From Afipia sp. (GTDB lineage Bacteria; Pseudomonadota; Alphaproteobacteria; Rhizobiales; Xanthobacteraceae), in the NCBI GenBank assembly GCA_026400415.1, contig JAPLPA010000265.1:3828-9654 (forward strand): 5,827 nt of DNA, written 5' to 3'. Numbering within the stretch: the stretch's first letter is position 1; each line of letters opens with the position of its first letter. The position numbers and the translations under genes are program-made. The notes under the pieces were generated by a model. It did no database searches, was not told the origin of the DNA, and worked only from the letters and a program-made list of their open reading frames with translations. Shown here piece by piece: positions 1 to 5,004 of this stretch.

Positions 1-729
1 ACTGGATGCGGCGCGCTGCTCGATGTGCTGGATTCCAAGAACCTGATCTGGGTGATTGTTGCGGTCGGCGCGTTGAGCGCGTTTGTGAGTTTAGGTCTGA
101 TCCCGCTCGATGTGCCGCCCGTCACGGCCGAACAGCCGCGCGCCAGCGGCTTGCTCAAGCAACCGCTGTTCTGGGCGATCATCGGCGCACACACGCTCAT
201 TCAGGGCAGTCATGGCGCGTATTACGCCTTCGCCTCGATCACATGGCAAAGCGCTGGGTTCAGCGGATTTTCCATCGCACTGTTATGGTCGGTCGGCGTC
301 ATCGCCGAAATTGTGATTTTTGCGATTTCGCCGCGATTTACAATTTCGCCGACCGTGCTGGTCATGATCGGCGCTGCAAGTGCGGTGCTGCGCTGGATTC
401 TCACCGCGATGGAGCCGCGTCTTGAAATTCTGGTCGCGGTGCAAGCCATGCACGGCCTGACGTTCGGAATCACGCAGGTTGGAATCGTGGCGCTGCTGGT
501 GCGCAGCGTGCCGCATCATTTGCTCGCAAGCGCGCAAGGCTATCTCGTTGCGTTCGGCGGCATCGTCAGCGCGATCACCGTCATCGTGTCGGGGCTGATC
601 TACGCGCGCTGGGGCAGCGAAGTTTATTTTGTGATGGCGGCGATGGCGGCAGCTGGCGGCGCGGTTATGATGGTGTGGCGCGCACGGCTCGACGCGGCTC
701 ACGCAACAGAAATCGAAGAAGGAACTTGA
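1..729 (+). CDS. HcaT-like MFS transporter, C-terminal part (5' end outside window)
   Basis: This reading frame is open from base 1 and ends at TGA 727-729, so only about 242 C-terminal residues of a protein usually near 380-400 residues are present. The GTG at 25 is internal to the frame and is unlikely to be the start. Several hydrophobic stretches separated by short basic loops fit about seven membrane helices of the major facilitator fold. The segments QGSHGAYYAFASITWQ, LLWSVGVIAEIVIFAIS and AMHGLTFG closely resemble, from memory, the 3-phenylpropionate transporter HcaT and its MFS_1_like relatives. The family is predicted to import small molecules across the inner membrane by proton symport. 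The substrate cannot be read from the sequence, and HcaT-type names are often assigned without a phenylpropionate pathway nearby. None is visible here. The gene is followed after one base by the DUF1330 gene, which suggests one transcript. Family confidence is high and substrate confidence is low. Confidence 0.85.
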   Translation, partial: TGCGALLDVLDSKNLIWVIVAVGALSAFVSLGLIPLDVPPVTAEQPRASGLLKQPLFWAIIGAHTLIQGSHGAYYAFASITWQSAGFSGFSIALLWSVGVIAEIVIFAISPRFTISPTVLVMIGAASAVLRWILTAMEPRLEILVAVQAMHGLTFGITQVGIVALLVRSVPHHLLASAQGYLVAFGGIVSAITVIVSGLIYARWGSEVYFVMAAMAAAGGAVMMVWRARLDAAHATEIEEGT

Positions 730-730
730 A

Positions 731-1021
731 ATGACCGCTTATGTGATTTTCGACGTCGAAATCAGGGACGCCGCGCAATACAAAACATTTATGGACGGCG
801 TGAAGCCCGCGCTCGAACAGGCGGGCGCAAAATATCTTTCGCGCGGCGGAGCGCACAAGGTCTATGAGGGCGATTGGGAGCCGCGCAGGATCGTCCTTTT
901 GGAATTTCCCTCAATCGCCGCGTGGGAGTCGTTTTACAACGGTCCGACCTATCAGGGGCTGAAAGCCATTCGCGATGCCTGCAGTTCGGCGCGGCTCGTC
1001 GGGGTCGAAGGCCTGAGCTAA
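731..1021 (+). CDS. DUF1330 family protein
   Basis: This is a complete 96-residue protein. It begins at ATG 731, one base after the stop of the MFS gene, and has an AAGGAA ribosome-binding site at 719-724 inside the end of that gene. Translational coupling is therefore likely. The opening MTAYVIFDVEIRDAAQYKTF, the central GGAHKVYEGDWEPRRIVLLEF and the AAWESFYNGPTYQGLKAIR segment match the DUF1330 pattern. Members of this family are small soluble proteins with a ferredoxin-like alpha/beta fold that usually form dimers, related in shape to the dimeric alpha-beta barrel group. No signal peptide or membrane segment is present, so it should be cytoplasmic. The biochemical role of the family is not established, and none is claimed here. 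Its stop TAA (1019-1021) overlaps the stop of the convergent epimerase gene. Family assignment is confident and function is unknown. Confidence 0.93.
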   Translation: MTAYVIFDVEIRDAAQYKTFMDGVKPALEQAGAKYLSRGGAHKVYEGDWEPRRIVLLEFPSIAAWESFYNGPTYQGLKAIRDACSSARLVGVEGLS

Positions 1022-2001
1022 CCCCAGAGCGAAACATCTGGCGGATAAACCGTGCTGCCGTCGTAGCGCAGTCCGTGCTCGCGATCCTTCGCCAGCAGCA
1101 ACGGCCCGTCGAGATCGACGACGCGCGCGTGCTGCGCGATCATCATTGCGGGTGCCATCGACAATGATGTCGCCACCATGCAGCCGACCATGATTTGAAA
1201 TCCGATCGCTTGCGCCGCCTCGCTCATCGCCAGCGCTTCGGTGAGGCCGCCGGTCTTATCGAGCTTGATGTTGATGGCATCATAGCGTTCGCGCAAACCC
1301 TTGAGCGATGCAAGGTCGTGCACGCTCTCGTCGGCGCACACGGACACGGGACGTTTGATCCGCGCCAGCGCTTCATCCTGACCGGCGCGGAGCGGCTGTT
1401 CGATCATGGTGACGCCGGCATCGGCGCATGCGGAAAGATGCTGCGCCAAATTAGCCTCGGTCCACGCTTCATTGGCATCGACGATCAATTCGGATTTCGG
1501 CGCAGCCTTTCGCACCGCCCTGATGCGCTCGACATCGCCGTCGCCGCCGAGCTTGATCTTGAGGAGAGGGCGATGCGCCGCCTTCGCAGTCGCCTCGGCC
1601 ATGCTTTGAGGTGTGCCGAGCGAAATTGTGAAGGCGGTGGTCAGCGGCGTCGGTGCGGGTAATCCCAGCAGATCCCAGATTCGACGGCCAGTTTCCTTGG
1701 CTTCAAGATCCCAGAGCGCGCAGTCGAGCGCATTGCGGGCGGCCCCTGGCGGCATCAGTTTCTGCAGTGCCGCGCGGTCAAGCGATCGGCCGCCGAATTC
1801 GCGCACCGCCGCAAGCGTCCCCTCTGGCGTTTCGCTATAGCGTCCATAGGGCACGCATTCGCCGCGCCCGATGAAGTTCCCGCGACTTACCCGCGCCACA
1901 ATCACCACGGCTTCTGTTTTCGCGCCCCGGCTGATGGCGAAGCCGCCTTCTATCGGCCAGCGCTCGATATGCGCATCAAGGATGTGGGGCGCGGAGGTCA
2001 T
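1018..2001 (-). CDS. Dipeptide epimerase, enolase superfamily (YcjG/DgcA type)
   Basis: This 327-residue cytoplasmic enzyme has the layout of the muconate-lactonizing subgroup of the enolase superfamily. An N-terminal capping domain (about 1-115, with GRGECVPYGRYSET at 45-58) is followed by a TIM-like barrel. Visible catalytic features are the KIK pair (Lys148, Lys150), metal ligands Asp175 (VDANEAW), Glu201 (IEQP) and Asp224 (CADES), Lys246 in NIKLDKTGG on the opposite face, and Asp296-Leu-Asp298, the DxD that holds the substrate amino group in L-Ala-D/L-Glu epimerases. Remembered E. coli YcjG shares GAARNALDCALWDL and NIKLDKTGGLTEALA almost unchanged. The likely reaction is Mg-dependent epimerization at the alpha carbon of a dipeptide such as L-Ala-D-Glu from murein recycling. 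Many alphaproteobacterial relatives are instead named DgcA, an N-acetyl-D-Glu racemase, and the sequence alone does not decide. ATG 2001 is the first start after an in-frame TGA four codons upstream. No good Shine-Dalgarno sequence precedes it. Confidence 0.93.
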   Translation of the reverse strand: MTSAPHILDAHIERWPIEGGFAISRGAKTEAVVIVARVSRGNFIGRGECVPYGRYSETPEGTLAAVREFGGRSLDRAALQKLMPPGAARNALDCALWDLEAKETGRRIWDLLGLPAPTPLTTAFTISLGTPQSMAEATAKAAHRPLLKIKLGGDGDVERIRAVRKAAPKSELIVDANEAWTEANLAQHLSACADAGVTMIEQPLRAGQDEALARIKRPVSVCADESVHDLASLKGLRERYDAINIKLDKTGGLTEALAMSEAAQAIGFQIMVGCMVATSLSMAPAMMIAQHARVVDLDGPLLLAKDREHGLRYDGSTVYPPDVSLWG

Positions 2002-2046
2002 TCGGGATCGTCAATAAGGGGTGAGTAGGGTTGCTAGAGTGCAACA

Positions 2047-2076
2047 ATTATGGCTCTTAAGGGCATCCCCGTACAA
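2047..2076 (-). promoter_or_regulatory. Candidate sigma-70-type promoter for the epimerase gene
   Basis: On the minus strand, TTGTAC (2071-2076, preceded by C as in the alphaproteobacterial CTTG-type -35) is followed after 18 bases by CATAAT (2047-2052), a five-of-six match to TATAAT. Transcription would begin near 2040 and leave about 39 untranslated bases before the epimerase ATG at 2001. The -35 match is only three of six, so this is a candidate from eye inspection. It lies in the only region available for the promoter. Confidence 0.3.
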
Positions 2077-2126
2077 GCCAACCGCTTCGTGTTAGATTCT
2101 CCAATAAGCGCGCGAAGATTCGATTC

Positions 2127-2140
2127 AGGAGCTGGCGTTG
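2127..2140 (+). promoter_or_regulatory. Shine-Dalgarno AGGAG deciding the TTG start of the permease
   Basis: AGGAG at 2127-2131 lies six bases before TTG 2138-2140. This is the ideal distance and supports a TTG start for the STAS-MlaE gene rather than the later in-frame ATG at 2186, which has no comparable site and would cut into the first strand of the STAS domain region. Confidence 0.65.
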
Positions 2141-3286
2141 CAAGAACTGGTCTTAGACGGCAGTCCCAATCTGGAACAGGTCCCGATGGGATCGGCGCTG
2201 GCGCTGCGCGCCACCGGCGAATGGACCGTTCATCACGCACCGGGTCTCGAAAGAATCGTCGAGCGGACCGAAAAGGACAACGCCACCAACAACGGAATCA
2301 TCATCGACGTGTCGCAGGTGCGCACCCTCGATACGTTCGGCGCGTGGCTGATCGAGCGGATGCGCCGCAATCTTGTCAGCGGCGGGGTCACGCCGCGGAT
2401 TGTTGGCCTGTCGCCGAACTACGCAAGTCTTGTCGACGAAGTGAGCCGGGTCAAGGAAGGCGTGGCGAGCGTCAAAGAACCCGCCACGCTGACAACGATG
2501 CTGGAGTCGGTCGGCCGTAGCGTCTACGACGTCGGCCAGACGCTGCTCGGCCTGATCGCCATGATGGGCTCGATCCTCAACGCGATGTGGCGCGTAATCC
2601 TGCACCCGACCAGTTTTCGTCTGACCTCGCTGATCCATCATCTCGAACAGGTGTGCTGGCGCGCGGTGCCGATCATCCTGCTCATCACATTTCTGATCGG
2701 CTGTATCATTGCCCAGCAGGGCATTTTCCATTTCCGTAAATTCGGCGCCGATGTGTTCGTCGTCGACATGCTCGGCGTTCTCGTCCTGCGCGAAATGGGC
2801 GTGCTGTTGGTCGCCATCATGGTGGCGGGCCGCTCCGGCAGCGCCTATACGGCCGAACTTGGCTCGATGCGCATGCGCGAGGAAGTCGATGCACTGCGCA
2901 CCATGGGTTTCGATCCGACCGAAGTGCTGATCCTGCCGCGCATTGTCGCGCTGATTATCGGGCTGCCTATTCTGGCGTTTCTCGGCGCGATGGCGGCGCT
3001 TTATGGCGGCGGCCTTGTGGCGTGGGGCTATGGTGGCGTGCAGCCGGATGCATTTTTACAGCGGTTGCGCGAGGCGATCTCGATCAATCACTTCGTTGTC
3101 GGCATGGTCAAAGCGCCCTTCATGGCGCTGGTGATCGGCGTCGTTGCCTGCGTCGAAGGTGCGGCGGTCAAGGGTAGCGCGGAGTCGCTCGGCCAGCACA
3201 CCACGGCATCGGTGGTGAAATCGATTTTCTTCGTCATCGTGATGGATGGCTTGTTCGCGATGTTCTTCGCGGCGATCAACTACTAG
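2138..3286 (+). CDS. mlaE: STAS-MlaE fusion: lipid ABC transporter permease
   Basis: This 382-residue inner-membrane protein is the permease of an Mla/MCE lipid transporter. Residues about 1-115 form a soluble STAS domain like MlaB. IIIDVSQVRTLDTFG (54-68) carries the conserved DT-x-G turn (Asp65-Thr66), matching the Thr needed in E. coli MlaB. A hydrophobic interfacial helix (about 128-152) leads into the MlaE domain, with membrane stretches near 177-195, 205-229, 265-298, 318-340 and 357-380. The family hallmark is the cytoplasmic coupling region REMGVLLVAIMVAGRSGSAY and the following ELGSMRMREEVDALRTMG (218-257). E. coli MlaE is about 260 residues, and the extra length here is the STAS fusion. 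The TTG start at 2138 is supported by AGGAG six bases upstream. The gene is first in an operon, with the ATPase gene starting nine bases after its stop. The lipid and the direction of transport are inferred from the family only. Confidence 0.93.
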   Translation: MQELVLDGSPNLEQVPMGSALALRATGEWTVHHAPGLERIVERTEKDNATNNGIIIDVSQVRTLDTFGAWLIERMRRNLVSGGVTPRIVGLSPNYASLVDEVSRVKEGVASVKEPATLTTMLESVGRSVYDVGQTLLGLIAMMGSILNAMWRVILHPTSFRLTSLIHHLEQVCWRAVPIILLITFLIGCIIAQQGIFHFRKFGADVFVVDMLGVLVLREMGVLLVAIMVAGRSGSAYTAELGSMRMREEVDALRTMGFDPTEVLILPRIVALIIGLPILAFLGAMAALYGGGLVAWGYGGVQPDAFLQRLREAISINHFVVGMVKAPFMALVIGVVACVEGAAVKGSAESLGQHTTASVVKSIFFVIVMDGLFAMFFAAINY

Positions 3287-3295
3287 AGATTTTTG

Positions 3296-4066
3296 ATGGC
3301 ACCTTTTTCCGGCGATGCGATCATCCGGGTCCGCGACCTCACGGTGGGCTTCGGCGACAATCTGATCCTCAACCATCTCAACCTCGATGTTCGCCGCGGC
3401 GAGATTTTGGGATTTGTCGGCGCATCGGGTGCCGGCAAGTCGGTTCTGACGCGAACCATCATTGGTCTCATGCCGAAGATCAGCGGCAACATCGAAGTGT
3501 TCGGCGTCGACATGGATTCCTGCGACGAGGATCAGCGCCGCGCAGTGGAACGGCGATGGGGCGTGCTGTTTCAGCATGGCGCGCTGTTCTCCTCGCTAAA
3601 TGTGCGACAAAATATCCAGTTTCCGGTGCGCGAATTCATGAACGTCTCCGAGCGGCTGCTCGATGAAATCGCCATCGCCAAATTGGCCATGGTCGGCCTC
3701 AAGCCGGAAGTCGCCGATCGTTTTCCGTCGGAACTCTCGGGCGGCATGATCAAGCGCGTGGCGTTGGCCCGTGCGCTCGCGCTGGACCCGGAGATCGTCT
3801 TTCTCGACGAGCCGACGTCAGGTCTCGATCCGATCAGCGCCGGCGATTTCGATCAGCTTGTGATGACACTGCAGCGGACTTTAGGGCTGACCGTATTTAT
3901 GGTAACCCATGACCTCGACAGCCTTAAAACAGCCTGCAATCGCATCGCAGTGTTAGGAGATCGCAAGGTTCTCTTGGTAGGTACGATGAACGATATGCTG
4001 GCCTCGCAGCACCCGTGGCTGCAGGCCTATTTTCATGGCAAGCGCGCAAGAGCTGTCGTTGGCTAG
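3296..4066 (+). CDS. mlaF: MlaF-type lipid ABC transporter ATP-binding protein
   Basis: This 256-residue cytoplasmic ATPase should power the STAS-MlaE permease encoded just upstream. All ABC motifs are intact: Walker A GASGAGKS (42-49), Q-loop Gln93 in LFQHGALFSSLNV, signature LSGGM (147-151), Walker B EIVFLDE (166-172) with catalytic Glu172, D-loop SGLDP and the switch His205 (VTHD). The FQHGALF and LSGGMIKR forms are typical of MlaF and related MCE-system ATPases. I chose ATG 3296. TTG 3293 is directly in front of it in the same frame and would add one Met. Only a weak AGAG (3285-3288), overlapping the permease stop, serves as a ribosome site, so translational coupling is likely. The tail after the ABC core is short (YFHGKRARAVVG). 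E. coli MlaF carries a longer C-terminal extension that contacts MlaB, whereas here the MlaB-like domain is fused to the permease. Confidence 0.95.
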   Translation: MAPFSGDAIIRVRDLTVGFGDNLILNHLNLDVRRGEILGFVGASGAGKSVLTRTIIGLMPKISGNIEVFGVDMDSCDEDQRRAVERRWGVLFQHGALFSSLNVRQNIQFPVREFMNVSERLLDEIAIAKLAMVGLKPEVADRFPSELSGGMIKRVALARALALDPEIVFLDEPTSGLDPISAGDFDQLVMTLQRTLGLTVFMVTHDLDSLKTACNRIAVLGDRKVLLVGTMNDMLASQHPWLQAYFHGKRARAVVG

Positions 4067-4109
4067 CGGTTGTGGGCTGAAATAAGCGTTCCGAGTTGGA
4101 GTTAAGTCT

Positions 4110-4928
4110 ATGGAAACGAAGGCAAATTTCGTCCTGATCGGGGCGTTCACGCTGGCGGTGGTCGCCGCGGCCTTCGGATTCGTGTTCTGGTTCCAAAATC
4201 TTGGCGCCGCCGCCGCCCGCACGCCATTGCGCATCGTATTCGAAGGCGCAGCTTCTGGCCTGCGCACTGGCGGAAACGTCAATTTCAACGGCATCAAAAT
4301 CGGCGAAGTTACCTCGATCAAGCTCGACGACCCCAAGCGCGTCGTCGTGATCGCATCCGTCGACAAGAACGCGCCGATCCGCAAGGACTCGCTGGTGGGT
4401 CTGGAGTTCGCAGGGTTGACCGGCGTGTCGTCCGTGTCGCTCAAGGGCGGTTCGCAGGAAGCCGGTGGTGTGCCGGTCGCAGAAGATGGCGTGCCGACGC
4501 TGACGGCCGATCCGAATTCCATCCAGGACATCGGCGAGGCGGTTCGCGGCGTGCTGCAGAACGTCAACAAGATCGTCACGGAAAATCAGCTGGCGCTGCA
4601 TGAGAGCATGTCCAACATTCAGGTGTTCTCCAAAAGCCTCGCGTCGAACGCCGCGCGCATCGACAGTATCATGGCAGGCGTCGATGGCTTGATGGGCAAG
4701 GAAGGCGAGTTGCAGGGCGCGGCAAAATCGTTTCGCGACCTCGCCGACAATCTCGACAAACGCTCTGCCGGATTGATCATCGACGGCCGCAAGACGCTGG
4801 CCGACATCAGCCGTGCGGTGAACAATTTCGACCGTAACCCGACGCGCGTGCTGTTCGGGTCCGGCGGTGGCGACGCCAAGCCCGCGACGCCTCCCAATCC
4901 GAGCGACGCTCGGGCGAAGCAGCGGTAA
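4110..4928 (+). CDS. mlaD: MCE (MlaD) family membrane-anchored lipid-binding protein
   Basis: This 272-residue protein has a short cytoplasmic start, one membrane anchor (about 8-28) and a periplasmic body. Residues about 39-114 form a single MCE domain: PLRIVFEGAASGLRTGGNV, then NGIKIGEVTSIKLD and the VGLEFAGLTGVSSVSLKGG stretch. MCE domains assemble as a hexameric ring with a hydrophobic channel that carries lipid between the permease and its periplasmic partner. About 150 residues follow the domain. They are mostly predicted helix (about 135-240), then FDRNPTRVLFG and a Pro/Ala-rich tail. E. coli MlaD is only about 183 residues, so the helical part is long and could lengthen the channel, as in PqiB- or LetB-like tubes, although those have several MCE domains. 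ATG 4110 has GGAG at 4098-4101. The 43-base gap after the ATPase gene shows no terminator, so all three genes are probably one operon. It is the last gene before the hairpin. Confidence 0.93.
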   Translation: METKANFVLIGAFTLAVVAAAFGFVFWFQNLGAAAARTPLRIVFEGAASGLRTGGNVNFNGIKIGEVTSIKLDDPKRVVVIASVDKNAPIRKDSLVGLEFAGLTGVSSVSLKGGSQEAGGVPVAEDGVPTLTADPNSIQDIGEAVRGVLQNVNKIVTENQLALHESMSNIQVFSKSLASNAARIDSIMAGVDGLMGKEGELQGAAKSFRDLADNLDKRSAGLIIDGRKTLADISRAVNNFDRNPTRVLFGSGGGDAKPATPPNPSDARAKQR

Positions 4929-4945
4929 GCGTTCGCGTCAGACAG

Positions 4946-4977
4946 AAAAAACGGAGACCGCGAGGTCTCCGTTTTTG
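4946..4977. terminator. Bidirectional rho-independent terminator
   Basis: An eight-base-pair GC-rich stem, CGGAGACC (4952-4959) with GGTCTCCG (4964-4971), closes a GCGA (GNRA-type) tetraloop. It is extended by five A-T pairs (4947-4951 with 4972-4976), giving 13 pairs in all. The plus strand ends in TTTTT-G-TTT and the minus strand in TTTTTT, so the hairpin can stop transcription from both mlaD (ends 4928) and the convergent coiled-coil gene (ends 5005). It is the only strong terminator I found in the window. Confidence 0.92.
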
Positions 4978-5004
4978 TTTGTCGCGATAGATGAAGCCTT
5001 TGGC

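Noticed and set aside
25..729. GTG at 25 as a true start of the transporter gene
   Set aside because: The frame is open to base 1 and the protein would lack the first third of an MFS fold. A truncated window is the simpler explanation.
1195..1662. A 155-residue plus-strand frame opposite the epimerase
   Set aside because: It lies wholly antisense to a gene with every catalytic residue intact. The frame is open because of high-GC codon bias.
2090..2098. Extended -10-like TG-T-TAGATT upstream of the STAS-MlaE gene on the plus strand
   Set aside because: Only four of six bases match, and no -35 element is found at the right distance (2070-2075 reads CGTACA). It is too weak to list as a feature, although the operon promoter must lie nearby.
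2050..2520. A plus-strand frame starting at ATG 2050, 156 residues
   Set aside because: Its product is Arg/Gln/His-rich with no domain. It overlaps the start of the STAS-MlaE gene in another frame, and the STAS motifs are clearly in the 2138 frame.
3924..4601. Long minus-strand frames opposite the ATPase and mlaD genes
   Set aside because: They are antisense shadows of two well-supported genes, with His/Arg-rich composition and no recognisable motif.
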